Part shown: piece after piece, positions 16,858 through 25,641 of the stretch
Layout of the letters: each line of letters opens with the position of its first letter
How positions within the stretch are numbered: the first letter of the stretch is position 1
Assembly: GCA_001804415.1 (NCBI GenBank)
Contig: MHGA01000046.1
Span: 1 to 58,327 of the forward strand
Length of the DNA stretch: 58,327 bases
Source of the DNA: Candidatus Aquivivens invisus
GTDB lineage: Bacteria; Omnitrophota; Gorgyraeia; Aquiviventales; Aquiviventaceae
Direction of reading: 5' to 3'
Program-made: the position numbers and the translations under genes
The notes under the pieces: model-generated
Databases searched by the model: none
Seen by the model: the letters and a program-made list of their open reading frames with translations, nothing else
What the model was told of the DNA's origin: nothing

Positions 16858-18273
16858 TCAGTGCGGCATCAGGGACAGCTGCGCCAAGAGCAGCAGGTTG
16901 GCAAGCAGGAGTGTTGGGATGGCCACGAGCGCGCCCGCTTTGATCCATTGGACAAACGCGATCTCCCCAAGCTTGCGCCGTTCCAGCACGCCTGCGGCCA
17001 CGATATTGGCGGTCGATCCGATGAGCGTCAGATTCCCCAGCAGCGTTGAACCAAACAGCATGGCCCACCAGAGCGGAAAGGTCGGTAGCCCCTGCGCAGC
17101 CACATCGTTGACGATGGGGACAAACGTCGCCACCGCCAGCACGTTATCCATCACGGCGGTTAAAGCCCCCGAGCTCCAGGCAAAGAGCGTCGTGAGGATC
17201 GGGACGCTGCCGCCAGAGAGCGCGACGATGCGCTCAGCCAGCACGCCGGTGACACCGGTCTGCTTCAGTGTCCCGACGGAGGCGAACAGAAAGAGGAAGA
17301 ACGTCAACGTCCACCAGTCCACCCGCTTCTCGACCAACGGGCGGGCCTGCTCGCCGCTCATCATCAAGGCCGCTCCGGCACCAAGCAGCGCAACGCCCAA
17401 CAGCATCGTGTTGGCCGGCAAGTGCAGCCAGTACTCGATGGGGTGATGGAGCACGAGTCCCGCCACGACGCCGCCGAAGAGCCAGCCGCTTTGCCGTACG
17501 CCTTTCCTCGCCAGCCGATCATCGGCCACGACGTGCTCGATGTGCTCCTCGCCGCGCCGACCCGTCAAGACACCCTGAAGCGCATCAATGTCTTTGGCGA
17601 AGATTTTCAAACAGATCGGGATCGTGATGGCCAGGCACAGTGCCGAGATGGGTGTCGCCCAGCGCAGGAAGTCCGAGAACGTCAGGCCGCTGCGCAGCGC
17701 AATGATGACGCCGACCGGGTTGCCGACGACGGTGGCACTTGAGCCGACGTTCGTCGCAAAGACGAGCATCATGATGAAGGGAATGGGATTCACGCGGGCG
17801 CGGCCGAGCAGGTTGAGCATCGCGGCGGTGATGAAGAGAATCGAGGTCACTTCATCCACGAGTGCCGCGGACACCGCGGCCATCACCATCATCGCCACCA
17901 TGATCCGTTGGGGATGCGGGCCGACGAGCTTGAGCAGGCGCTCGATGAGATGCTCGAAGAACAGCTTCTCCTCCATGAACCCGATCACCATCATCATGGC
18001 TAGAAGAAATGCGATGATGTCCAACCCGGCGAACTCGACGAAGTGCGGGACATCCAACAGCCCGGCAGCCAAGAGGCCCGCGATGCCGAAGCATGCGAAC
18101 GCCAGTCGCTGGCGCCAGAAGAAGATGGCGCCGTACAGAACCACGCAGAAGCCTCCGACGGCGAGCGTTTGAGTAGCCGTGAGGCCAAGGCGTGCCAGTA
18201 GTAGCGGGGTCAGTAAGATGCCAGCGATATACCACAGCCAATCCCGCTTCGCCGATACGAGGTCACCGATCAT
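16858..18273 (-). CDS. nhaD: NhaD/ArsB-type sodium:proton antiporter
   Basis: A 471-aa transporter with about 12 membrane helices of the ion transporter (IT) superfamily. Family marks include DEVTSILFITAAMLNLL, FATNVGSSATVVGNP and TAVMDNVLAVATFVP, the paired helix-break regions that bind the cation. NhaD proteins exchange Na+ or Li+ for protons across the inner membrane; related arsenite or citrate transporters are alternatives. The start overlaps an upstream 42-aa gene by 11 bases. A riboswitch-like leader with a terminator lies before that small gene, so antiporter synthesis is probably ion-controlled. Confidence 0.85.
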   Translation of the reverse strand: MIGDLVSAKRDWLWYIAGILLTPLLLARLGLTATQTLAVGGFCVVLYGAIFFWRQRLAFACFGIAGLLAAGLLDVPHFVEFAGLDIIAFLLAMMMVIGFMEEKLFFEHLIERLLKLVGPHPQRIMVAMMVMAAVSAALVDEVTSILFITAAMLNLLGRARVNPIPFIMMLVFATNVGSSATVVGNPVGVIIALRSGLTFSDFLRWATPISALCLAITIPICLKIFAKDIDALQGVLTGRRGEEHIEHVVADDRLARKGVRQSGWLFGGVVAGLVLHHPIEYWLHLPANTMLLGVALLGAGAALMMSGEQARPLVEKRVDWWTLTFFLFLFASVGTLKQTGVTGVLAERIVALSGGSVPILTTLFAWSSGALTAVMDNVLAVATFVPIVNDVAAQGLPTFPLWWAMLFGSTLLGNLTLIGSTANIVAAGVLERRKLGEIAFVQWIKAGALVAIPTLLLANLLLLAQLSLMPH

Positions 18274-18391
18274 GGCCCTCTTTCTTATTCTTCCGCTCTT
18301 CCTGGCGGCTTTTGATGACTACGTAGGCAACGAAATACAGGAAGCCGCCAACGACAATGAGCACAAACCAATTCGCGGGGTCACGCATCAT
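18263..18391 (-). CDS. 42-aa single-pass membrane protein
   Basis: ATG ATG at 18391/18388 sits behind a GGAGGT ribosome binding site seven bases upstream. The product (MMRDPANWFVLIVVGG...) has one membrane helix (about residues 8-26) and a highly charged C-terminus (SRQEERKNKKEGHDR). The stop overlaps the antiporter start by 11 bases. It is the first gene after the riboswitch-like leader. It may be a small subunit or stabiliser of the antiporter; that is inference from position. Confidence 0.75.
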   Translation of the reverse strand: MMRDPANWFVLIVVGGFLYFVAYVVIKSRQEERKNKKEGHDR

Positions 18392-18414
18392 AATACCTCC
18401 TTGATGGGAAGCGC

Positions 18415-18496
18415 AAAAACAAAAACCGCCATCCAGCGAACGCTAGGTGGCGGCCCGACCACTAGAGGAATCCTCCGGGCAAAGCTGCCCGGACCC
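18415..18496 (-). ncRNA. Riboswitch-like leader with terminator, nhaA-I (Li+/Na+) type candidate
   Basis: From 18496 leftwards the RNA reads GGGUCCGGGC, a hairpin closed by CCGGGC/GCCCGG, AGGAUUCCUCU, GGUCGGGCC, then a 13-bp hairpin (CCGCCACCUAGCG with CGCUGGAUGGCGG, 18453-18426) followed by a U-rich run (18425-18415). The conserved single-stranded blocks match what I remember of the nhaA-I motif, reported to control Na+/H+ antiporter genes in response to Li+. The last hairpin plus U-run is also an intrinsic terminator, so control is probably by attenuation. The first codon of the operon lies 24 bases further on. Confidence 0.7.
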
Positions 18497-18523
18497 TTAT
18501 CGATACACTCAATTGTCACGCTA

Positions 18524-18552
18524 ATGCTACCAGAAACGATGCGCCTGATCAA
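18524..18552 (-). promoter_or_regulatory. Promoter of the antiporter-trehalose operon
   Basis: TTGATC (18552-18547), a 17-base spacer and TAGCAT (18529-18524) on the minus strand. The start would fall near 18517, about 20 bases before the riboswitch-like structure. The -10 is identical to that at 1221-1226. Confidence 0.65.
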
Positions 18553-18616
18553 GCAAAGCAACACGAGGGGCAATAGTCAGGTGTGACGGGTGACGCGGAG
18601 CCAGGGCTCCCGCCGT

Positions 18617-18663
18617 CCCCACGGCTTCGTTTTGCTTCGCAAAAACGAAGCAAAACGGTGGGG
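18617..18663. repeat. Strong two-tier hairpin downstream of the suf operon
   Basis: CCCCAC (18617-18622) pairs with GTGGGG (18658-18663), and inside it GCTTCGTTTTGC (18624-18635) pairs with CAAAAACGAAGC around a TTCG loop. There is no U-tract, but it sits between the end of the suf/cysM operon and the promoter of the next operon, so it may end transcription or protect the mRNA. A related hairpin lies at 58236-58285. The remainder of 18554-18701 shows only two GGTGAC-like heptamers near 18580. Confidence 0.75.
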
Positions 18664-18701
18664 AAGGCGCAGCGGCGGCCCTGCCAAACTTGACCAACAC
18701 C

Positions 18702-19667
18702 CTACGAGGAGAGGACGCGATCGTGGGACGAGCCGAAGAGACCTTCGCGTAAGTAGCGGTGGCCGGAATCAGGAAAGATCATGACGATGACGGCAGGGGT
18801 GCGCGTGGCTGAGAGGGTTTTGGCCACGCGCAGGCTCGCGGCGAGCGCCGCCCCTGAGGACGGTCCGACGAGCACTCCCTCCTCGTTCGTCAGACGCTGA
18901 AGGACGTCGTAGGCTTCCTCCGTGGAGACGAAGACGGTCTCATCGGGCAGCTGCGGATCGTAGATGCCCGGCACGATGGCTGAATCCAAATGCTTGAGCC
19001 CTTCCAGCCCGTGCAGGCCGCCAGCCGGCTGGACGGCGATGGCGCGGAGCGTGGGGTTGAATACCTGCAAGCGACGGCTGGTGCCGGTAAACGTGCCGGT
19101 CGTCCCGAGCCCCGCGACGAAGTGGGTCACCGCGCGCTTCGTCTGCTCCCAGATCTCCACCGCGGTCGTGTCGTAGTGCGCTTGCCAGTTCGCCGGATTG
19201 TTGTACTGGTCCAGGTAGAGGAACTCGCCGGAGTGACTGCGGGCGAGCCGCCGCGCCTCGCGGATCGCCCCATCGGAGCCTTGCATGGGATCGGTCAGCG
19301 TCAGCTCGGCTCCGTAGGCGCGCAAGAGCGAGAGGACTTGCGGATTCGCGTTGGTTGGGATGCAGAGCCGCAGACGGTAGCCTTTGGCGGCGCTGATCAT
19401 GGCGTACGCGATCCCGGTGTTGCCGGAGGTGGCGTCGAGCAGCGTCACGCCTGTATGAATCAGCCCGCGGGCCTCGGCCTCATGGATGATGGAGGCCGCC
19501 GCCCGGTCCTTGACTGAACCTCCTGGATTGAACCACTCGGCTTTCGCCAGCAGCGTGACCCCCGGCGTCTCGCGTTCAAGATGCGCGAGGGACAGCAGCG
19601 GGGTGCGGCCGATCAGACTCAAGAGAGGCTGCCCGATCGGTTTCCTAGATGTCCGCTGAGTCAACAC
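18702..19667 (-). CDS. cysM: Cysteine synthase (PLP-dependent)
   Basis: A 321-aa fold-type II PLP enzyme: the PLP lysine lies in NPGGSVKDRAA, the sulfur-substrate loop is TSGNTGIAYA, and the phosphate-binding loop is AGLGTTGTFTGTS. It makes cysteine from O-acetylserine (or phosphoserine) and sulfide. As last gene of the suf run it would supply the cysteine that SufS uses as sulfur donor. I prefer GTG 19667, four bases beyond the sufT stop, because earlier in-frame starts lie deep inside sufT; the start is uncertain. CysK and CysM cannot be told apart safely. Confidence 0.85.
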   Translation of the reverse strand: MLTQRTSRKPIGQPLLSLIGRTPLLSLAHLERETPGVTLLAKAEWFNPGGSVKDRAAASIIHEAEARGLIHTGVTLLDATSGNTGIAYAMISAAKGYRLRLCIPTNANPQVLSLLRAYGAELTLTDPMQGSDGAIREARRLARSHSGEFLYLDQYNNPANWQAHYDTTAVEIWEQTKRAVTHFVAGLGTTGTFTGTSRRLQVFNPTLRAIAVQPAGGLHGLEGLKHLDSAIVPGIYDPQLPDETVFVSTEEAYDVLQRLTNEEGVLVGPSSGAALAASLRVAKTLSATRTPAVIVMIFPDSGHRYLREGLFGSSHDRVLSS

Positions 19668-19668
19668 G

Positions 19669-20040
19669 TCAGCGCTGGCTTTCAATGTCGCCTCCAGGCC
19701 CTTGACCTTCCTCTTCCTCCCACCCGCCGATGCCGAGCGCAATCTTGCAATCCTCGGAGGCCATCGTGCGGGGATCCCAGGGCGGCGTGAAGACGATGTT
19801 GACCGCCGCGTTCTTGACCCCAGGCAACGACGCGAGGTTACGCTGAACCATCGCCTTGAGCTGCGGTCCGTACGGGCAGAAGGGCGACGTAAACGTCATC
19901 GTCAGCTTCACGTCATCCCCTTCCGGTTGGGGATTGATCTCCGCTCCGTAGATCAATCCCAGATCCACAATCCCCAGATGCAGCTCCGGATCTTCGATCG
20001 GCTTGATCGCTTCCATCACCTGCTGCTCAGTGACCGCCAT
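19669..20040 (-). CDS. sufT: SufT/MIP18-family Fe-S assembly protein
   Basis: A 123-aa DUF59/MIP18 protein: PIEDPELHLGIVDLGLIY near residue 15 and the cysteine-containing loop TSPFCPYGPQL near residue 53. The family helps mature Fe-S proteins and often closes suf operons. ATG 20040 overlaps the sufU stop by one base (TGATG). The C-terminal tail (GGWEEEEGQGPGG) is acidic and low in complexity. Confidence 0.88.
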   Translation of the reverse strand: MAVTEQQVMEAIKPIEDPELHLGIVDLGLIYGAEINPQPEGDDVKLTMTFTSPFCPYGPQLKAMVQRNLASLPGVKNAAVNIVFTPPWDPRTMASEDCKIALGIGGWEEEEGQGPGGDIESQR

Positions 20041-20477
20041 CACATCCTCACCCCGTTCTGAAGTCCCTGCTCCACGATGTTCCATGCAAGCGCCGCGCAC
20101 TTCACCCGGACAGGAAACTTCCGCACGCCAGCCAGGGACTCCAAGTCGCCCAGATCGACCGACTCATCCGGCGCCTCGCCCCGCATCAACTTTTTCATCG
20201 TCTCGATGAGGCGAGCGACTTCCTTCACCGTCTTGCCTTCCAACTGCTCGGCCAGCATCGAGGCGGAGGCCTGGCTGATGGCACAGCCTTTGCCGGTAAA
20301 TCGCGCGTGTCCGATTTTACCGTCGGCCAGCGTCAGATAAAAGGTGAGCTCGTCCCCGCACAGCGGGTTGGCCCCTTCCGCTTTGATCTGGGCGTTCGGC
20401 AGCTCCCCCTTGCGATGCGGATTCTTGAAGTGGTCCAGGATCACGTCCCGATAGAGCTCATCCAGCTGCTCAATCAT
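20040..20477 (-). CDS. sufU: SufU-type scaffold / sulfur acceptor
   Basis: A 145-aa IscU-fold protein with the three zinc or cluster-binding cysteines in NPLCGDE, GCAISQAS and VKCAALAW, plus the SufU-typical insertion between the second and third (EAPDESVDLGDLESLAG). It accepts sulfur from SufS. No sufE is seen in the window, which fits use of SufU. It overlaps sufS by four bases. Confidence 0.92.
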   Translation of the reverse strand: MIEQLDELYRDVILDHFKNPHRKGELPNAQIKAEGANPLCGDELTFYLTLADGKIGHARFTGKGCAISQASASMLAEQLEGKTVKEVARLIETMKKLMRGEAPDESVDLGDLESLAGVRKFPVRVKCAALAWNIVEQGLQNGVRM

Positions 20478-21739
20478 GGCCGGACTTTCTCTCGCACGCT
20501 CGAGGCGGCGCGGGGACGATCAAAGAACTTGCGTGCCACCCCTAACGCATCCACCAACTGGTCCACCTCATCCTGCGTATTATAGAGGTAGAAGCTGGCC
20601 CGCGCGGTCGCCGCCACCCCCAGCCGGCGCATCAACGGCTTGGCGCAGTGATGCCCCGCGCGAATGGCGACCCCTTCCATGTCCAGGACGGTGCCCACGT
20701 CATGCGGATGCAAGCCCTCGAGATTGAAGGATACCGCCGCCCCGCGCGCAGCCGCGTCCCTCGGCCCGTAGACGGCGATCCGGTCAAGCGACGAAAGCCG
20801 CTTGAGGGCATAGGCGGTGAGGGCGATCTCATGGGCGCGCACCTGCTCCATGCCCAGCCGGCTCAGGTACGTCAAGGCCTCCCCGAAGGCAATCACTCCC
20901 GCGATGTTCGGCGTGCCGGCCTCAAACTTCCAGGGCACCTCATTCCAGGTCGAGGAGGTCCACTGCACATCCGAGATCATCTCTCCGCCGCCGAGGAAGG
21001 GATCCATCGATTCCAAGAGCTCTTCCCTCGCCCACACGACCCCCACCCCGGTCGGCCCCAGCATCTTGTGGGCCGAGAAGACCAAGACGTCGCAGCCCAG
21101 CTGCTGGACATTGACCGGCAGATGCGGGACGCCCTGCGCCCCATCGATGACGACAAGGGCGCGATAGCGATGCGCGGCTTCGGCGATCTCCTGGACCGGC
21201 ACGATGGTCCCCAGGACATTCGACATCAACGTCACCGACACCACTTTGGTACGCGGGCTCAGGAGCTTCGGCAAGACGGTCAGATCGAGTCGACCGTCAT
21301 CGGTCACCGGCATGAACTTGAGCGTCGCCCCGGTGGCGCTCGCGATGAGCTGCCACGGCACGAGGTTGGAGTGGTGCTCCATTTCGGTCAGCAGGATCTC
21401 ATCGCCCGCGCGCAGATTTGATCGCCCCCACGCGTTGGCCATGAGGTTGATGCCTTCCGTGGCATTCCGAGTAAACACCACCCCTCGAGCCGAGGGTGCC
21501 CCGATGAACTGTGCCGTCTGCTCACGCACCGCTTCGTACGCGGCTGTCGCTTCCTCGGCTAAGGCGTACAGGCCCCGGTGGATGTTCGCGTTGTAGCGGC
21601 TGTAGTAGTTGACCAGGGCGTCGATCACCTGCCGAGGTTTTTGCGTCGTGGCCGCGTTGTCCAGGTAGACGAGGGGCTTGCCGTGCATGGTGCGGCTCAG
21701 GATCGGAAAATCTCGCCGAATCCGCGTCGTGTCCAGCAT
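20474..21739 (-). CDS. sufS: Cysteine desulfurase SufS
   Basis: A 421-aa group II cysteine desulfurase. PLP lysine lies in FSAHKMLGPTGVG, the sulfur-carrying cysteine in AGHHCAKP near residue 365, and the N-terminus is YLDNAATTQKP. It releases sulfur from cysteine and passes it to SufU for cluster building on SufBCD. Translation is coupled to both neighbours: the start overlaps the Rieske stop and the stop overlaps sufU. Confidence 0.95.
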   Translation of the reverse strand: MLDTTRIRRDFPILSRTMHGKPLVYLDNAATTQKPRQVIDALVNYYSRYNANIHRGLYALAEEATAAYEAVREQTAQFIGAPSARGVVFTRNATEGINLMANAWGRSNLRAGDEILLTEMEHHSNLVPWQLIASATGATLKFMPVTDDGRLDLTVLPKLLSPRTKVVSVTLMSNVLGTIVPVQEIAEAAHRYRALVVIDGAQGVPHLPVNVQQLGCDVLVFSAHKMLGPTGVGVVWAREELLESMDPFLGGGEMISDVQWTSSTWNEVPWKFEAGTPNIAGVIAFGEALTYLSRLGMEQVRAHEIALTAYALKRLSSLDRIAVYGPRDAAARGAAVSFNLEGLHPHDVGTVLDMEGVAIRAGHHCAKPLMRRLGVAATARASFYLYNTQDEVDQLVDALGVARKFFDRPRAASSVREKVRP

Positions 21740-22053
21740 TACTGCACGCTCACCTTGACCTCATCCCCTTCGACCCGAACCGGGTACGAACGAATGCCCA
21801 CCGCAGCGGGCAGACACAGCACCTTGCCCGTGGTCACATCGAATCGCGCGCCGTGCCGCGGGCATTCGATCGCCGTCCCGTCGAGGAAGCCGTCTGCGAG
21901 CGGCCCGTCGTCGTGCGTGCACGTATCGTCAATTACCGAGAACCCCGCCTCGGTATGGCACACGAGCACTCGACGGCCAGCGACTTCAACCGGCTTGAAC
22001 TCACCCACCGGAACCTCATGCACCTTGGCAATCGATATCCACGTCTCTGCCAT
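21739..22053 (-). CDS. Rieske-type [2Fe-2S] ferredoxin in suf operon
   Basis: A 104-aa protein with both Rieske cluster motifs, CTHDDG near residue 44 and CPRHGARFD near residue 63, like BphF/NirD-type ferredoxins. It could deliver electrons during cluster assembly or serve a dioxygenase elsewhere. Such genes are often found between sufD and sufS. I chose ATG 22053 (MAETWIS), four bases past the sufD stop; an upstream in-frame start would lie within sufD. Confidence 0.88.
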   Translation of the reverse strand: MAETWISIAKVHEVPVGEFKPVEVAGRRVLVCHTEAGFSVIDDTCTHDDGPLADGFLDGTAIECPRHGARFDVTTGKVLCLPAAVGIRSYPVRVEGDEVKVSVQ

Positions 22054-22057
22054 CAGT

Positions 22058-23359
22058 TCAATGGAGGCTTCCTTCAATCTCCTGCCTCAACTGTTCTTGC
22101 AACGGCGCAAAGGGAATTTGCTGCACGATCGGCTCCACGAATCCCATGACGACGAGCCGTTCCGCCGCCTCGCGCGGGACGCCGCGGCTCATCAGGTAGA
22201 ACGTCTGCTCTTCATCGATCGGACTGATGGACGCTCCATGCTTGCACTGCACGTCATCCGCGAGGATCTCCAGCATTGGAATCGTCTCGGCCTGGGCGTC
22301 GCGGCTGAGCATGAGATTGTGATTGGCCTGATAGGCGTTGGTGTGCTGGGCGCGTTTGGCGATGCGGATCAAGCCGGTGTACACCATGCGGCTCTGGTCC
22401 TGCAGGGCCGCCTTCACTTGCAGATCCGAAAAGGTGTGGGCGGCCTGGTGATCTTGCAGGGTATGTTGGTCGATGTGCTGGGTGTGATGCCCGAACACAA
22501 ATCCATAGAGCCGGCTTTCGGCATGCTCGCCGGTGAATCGCGTGGCGATGTGCGCCTTCGACAAGGCGGCCCCGAGGTTGATGTTGGCCATCGTCAGGTG
22601 AGCCCCGCCGGAGAGCGTGGCACGCTGCAACAGAAACTCCCGAGCCGTCGGCGCCCAGCGCTGCAACCGCACGTAGTGGACCGTGGCGTCAGACTCCAGG
22701 ATCAGCTCGATGCGGCTGTTGACCAGATGTGGCTCGGACGAGCCCGCGGGGATGCTGATGTACTCGTCGATCAGCGTCAGCGAACTGCCCGACCCGACGG
22801 TGATGATCGTCATGGGAAAGACCGCCTGTTTCGGCGCCACCGACAGGAGGTGGAGAAGGCGCACCGGCTGCTCGACGCGCACCCCGCCGGGCACCTGGAT
22901 GAACAGATCATCATGGTGAAACGCGGCGTTCAGGCTGGCGAATTTCTCTTCCGCATCCGTCAGCCCGTTCGATTCCAGGAGTCTCCGCACCACAGCCGGG
23001 CTGGACTTGGCGGCGTCAGAGAGCTCCTGAACGTTGACACCGGTGAGTGCGGGCGGCGACAGCCATGAGCCGTTGAGGCGCGCTGCAAGCTGCTCGCCGT
23101 CCAACGGCTTCAGCGACCGTGCCACCTGCGGGTGGTCGAGAGGAACGGCTTGCAGCAGCTTCGGTTCGGCTGGGACAAAGCCCTGCGACGGATCGAGCAG
23201 CGACACATCGGTGCGACGCCAGACATCGTCGCTCGGATGCGGCCACGGCAGCTCCCGATGGCGCGCAAGCGCCGTCCGCCGCAGCTCTGTCACCCACCCC
23301 GGCTCTCTGAGCTGTTTCGCAAGCCGATCAATGGTGACCTCGCTCCACGTCTCCGTCAT
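22058..23359 (-). CDS. sufD: Fe-S assembly protein SufD
   Basis: A 433-aa member of the SufB/SufD family. The C-terminal core carries the typical HGASISPIDEEQTFYLMSRG and AERLVVMGFVEPI. It forms the SufBC2D scaffold with the products of the two genes upstream. The start at ATG 23359 follows a spacer of repeat DNA (23360-23437) that breaks the otherwise tight gene spacing of the operon. Confidence 0.93.
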   Translation of the reverse strand: MTETWSEVTIDRLAKQLREPGWVTELRRTALARHRELPWPHPSDDVWRRTDVSLLDPSQGFVPAEPKLLQAVPLDHPQVARSLKPLDGEQLAARLNGSWLSPPALTGVNVQELSDAAKSSPAVVRRLLESNGLTDAEEKFASLNAAFHHDDLFIQVPGGVRVEQPVRLLHLLSVAPKQAVFPMTIITVGSGSSLTLIDEYISIPAGSSEPHLVNSRIELILESDATVHYVRLQRWAPTAREFLLQRATLSGGAHLTMANINLGAALSKAHIATRFTGEHAESRLYGFVFGHHTQHIDQHTLQDHQAAHTFSDLQVKAALQDQSRMVYTGLIRIAKRAQHTNAYQANHNLMLSRDAQAETIPMLEILADDVQCKHGASISPIDEEQTFYLMSRGVPREAAERLVVMGFVEPIVQQIPFAPLQEQLRQEIEGSLH

Positions 23360-23438
23360 CAGCACTCAGGCACTCCCCGCCTGCCCCGGGGGCTCGCGCG
23401 GCGGGGCAGGCAGGCACCCAGGCACTTGGGCACCGTTT
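23360..23438. repeat. Repeat-rich spacer between sufB and sufD
   Basis: It contains a perfect 10-bp hairpin, GCCTGCCCCG (23379-23388) with CGGGGCAGGC (23402-23411), flanked on both sides by AGGCACY-type units (CAGGCACT, CAGGCACC, CAGGCACT). The hairpin could adjust the relative amounts of sufB and sufD message. Confidence 0.6.
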
Positions 23439-24857
23439 TTATCCGACCGCCCCTTCCATCTCCAATTGCACGAGGCGATTCAGCTCCACGGAATACTCCA
23501 GGGGTAGCTCTTTCACGAACGGCTCAATGAAGCCGTTGACGATCATGCTCATCGCTTCCTGCTCGGTGAGGCCGCGGCTCATCGCGTAGAAGAGCTGCTC
23601 ATCGCCGATCTTGGAGACCGTCGCCTCGTGGCCGATGTGGACCTGCTTCTCGTCGATCTCCATCGTCGGGTAGGTGTCGGAGCGAGACTCTTCATTCAGC
23701 AACAGCGCATCGCACCGGACCGTCGACTTGGCGTTGGCCGCTCCGGGATAGACCTTGACCAGCCCGCGGTAGCTCGTGCGCCCGGTCCCCTTGGAAATCG
23801 ACTTCGAGGTGATGACCGAGGAAGTATCCGGCGCGGCGTGGATCATCTTCGCGCCCGCATCCTGATGCTGCCCGCTGTTGGCAAACGCCACGGAGAGCAC
23901 CTCGCCATGCGCTCCCGGGCCCATCAGGTAGACCCCGGGGTACTTCATGGTGAGCTTGCTGCCTAAGTTCCCGTCGAGCCATTGCACGGTCGCGCCTTCC
24001 TGCGCAATGGCTCGCTTGGTCACGAGGTTGTAGACGTTCTTCGACCAGTTCTGAATCGTGACGTACCGCAGCTTCGCGTGCGGCATCGCGATGAGCTCAA
24101 CGACCGCTGAGTGCAGCGAATCCGACGAATACGAGGGGGCGGTGCACCCCTCAAAATAGGTCACCTCGGATCCTTCATCGGCGATGATCAGGGTGCGCTC
24201 GAACTGCCCCATGTTCTTCGCGTTGATGCGGAAATAGGCCTGCAGCGGCATCGACACCTTGACGCCCTTCGGCACATAAATAAACGAGCCGCCTGACCAG
24301 GTCGCCGTATTCAGCGCCGCGAACTTGTTATCGGCGGGCGGGATCACCGTGCCGAAGTACCGCTTGATGATCTCCGGATGCTCCTTGAGACCCGTGTCCA
24401 TGTCGAGAAAGATCACGCCCTGCTTCTGCAAATCTTCCCGCATGGAATGGTACACCGACTCGGACTCATATTGTGCGCTCACCCCGGCAAGGAATTTCCG
24501 CTCGGCCTCGGGAATCCCAAGGCGGTCGAACGTTTCCTTGATTTCAGCCGGGACCTCATCCCACGACGCGCCTGGCTTCTCCGTGGGCTTCAGGTAGTAA
24601 TAGATATCGGCGAACTTGATGCTGTTCAACAACGCCGTGTTCGCCCAGACCGGCATCGGTTTCGCCAGGAAGGCGCGATACCCCTTCAGGCGCAGGTCCA
24701 GCATCCACGCCGGCTCCCCTTTCATGCCGGAGATCTGCCGGACCTTTTGCTCGTCCAGACCGGCCTCCGCCTTAAAGACCGAGTGCTCCGGCACGTGGAA
24801 GCCGTAGAGCTTCTCGTACTCGTCGTTGATGGTGACTTGGGGCTTGGCAACTGTCAT
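23439..24857 (-). CDS. sufB: Fe-S assembly protein SufB
   Basis: A 472-aa SufB with the family hallmarks [43 protein letters not shown] (quoted in parts) and [20 protein letters not shown]. SufB, with SufC and SufD, is where clusters are built. Length is normal. The stop is followed by the repeat spacer before sufD. Confidence 0.95.
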   Translation of the reverse strand: MTVAKPQVTINDEYEKLYGFHVPEHSVFKAEAGLDEQKVRQISGMKGEPAWMLDLRLKGYRAFLAKPMPVWANTALLNSIKFADIYYYLKPTEKPGASWDEVPAEIKETFDRLGIPEAERKFLAGVSAQYESESVYHSMREDLQKQGVIFLDMDTGLKEHPEIIKRYFGTVIPPADNKFAALNTATWSGGSFIYVPKGVKVSMPLQAYFRINAKNMGQFERTLIIADEGSEVTYFEGCTAPSYSSDSLHSAVVELIAMPHAKLRYVTIQNWSKNVYNLVTKRAIAQEGATVQWLDGNLGSKLTMKYPGVYLMGPGAHGEVLSVAFANSGQHQDAGAKMIHAAPDTSSVITSKSISKGTGRTSYRGLVKVYPGAANAKSTVRCDALLLNEESRSDTYPTMEIDEKQVHIGHEATVSKIGDEQLFYAMSRGLTEQEAMSMIVNGFIEPFVKELPLEYSVELNRLVQLEMEGAVG

Positions 24858-24870
24858 CGTCCGTCCTCCG

Positions 24871-25641
24871 TTACGAGGCCACCGGCGTCACCGTCTCCTG
24901 ATCGCGGAACGTCTCGTAGCCTTTCGCTTCGAGCTCATGGGCCAACTCGGGACCACCGGATCTCGCCACGCGGCCGTTGACGAGCACGTGGACGACATCC
25001 GGGGTGAGGTAGTTCAGGATGCGCTGGTAGTGGGTGATGAGCAGGAGCCCCCGCTCAGGCGCGCGCAACGCGTTGATGCCCTCCGCCACGGTTTTCAGTG
25101 CGTCGATGTCGAGTCCGGAGTCGGTTTCATCCAGCACCGCAAGCTGGGGCGCGAGGACCGCCATCTGCAAGATCTCCAGCCGCTTCTTTTCCCCTCCGGA
25201 GAAGCCGTCGTTGACGTAGCGGCTCATAAACGATTCGGCAATGCCCAGCGCGTTGAGGTTGGCTTTCACAATCTGCCGAAACTCCTTCACCGGAACGTCC
25301 TGGCCTCGCACGCCGCGCAGCGCCGCGCGCAGGAAGTTGGCAATCGTCACGCCGGGGATGGCCGTCGGGTACTGAAACGCCAGGAAAATGCCTGCGGCCG
25401 CTCGTTCGTTGGGAGGGAGTGCCGCCATGTCCTGTCCGAGGTAGAGAATCTGCCCCGAGGTGACGTGGTACTTCGGATGCCCCATCAGGCAAAACGAGAG
25501 CGTGCTTTTTCCGGAGCCGTTGGGTCCCATCAACGCATGGACCTCTCCGGCGTTGACCGTCAGGTTGACGCCCTTGAGGATGGCTTTCCCCTCGACGGAG
25601 ACGTGCAGATCGCGAACGATCAATAGCGACGGGTTGGTCAT
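24871..25641 (-). CDS. sufC: Fe-S assembly ATPase SufC
   Basis: A 256-aa ABC-type ATPase: Walker [10 protein letters not shown] near residue 40, signature [11 protein letters not shown] near 148, Walker [13 protein letters not shown] near 170. It drives conformational change in the SufBCD complex. The start overlaps the Rrf2 gene stop by four bases, and sufB follows after 13 bases. Confidence 0.95.
   Translation of the reverse strand: MTNPSLLIVRDLHVSVEGKAILKGVNLTVNAGEVHALMGPNGSGKSTLSFCLMGHPKYHVTSGQILYLGQDMAALPPNERAAAGIFLAFQYPTAIPGVTIANFLRAALRGVRGQDVPVKEFRQIVKANLNALGIAESFMSRYVNDGFSGGEKKRLEILQMAVLAPQLAVLDETDSGLDIDALKTVAEGINALRAPERGLLLITHYQRILNYLTPDVVHVLVNGRVARSGGPELAHELEAKGYETFRDQETVTPVAS

Noticed and set aside
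18617-18663. Hairpin as a standard rho-independent terminator for the suf operon
   Set aside because: The stem is strong, but no U-tract follows on the minus strand; I list it as a hairpin repeat instead.
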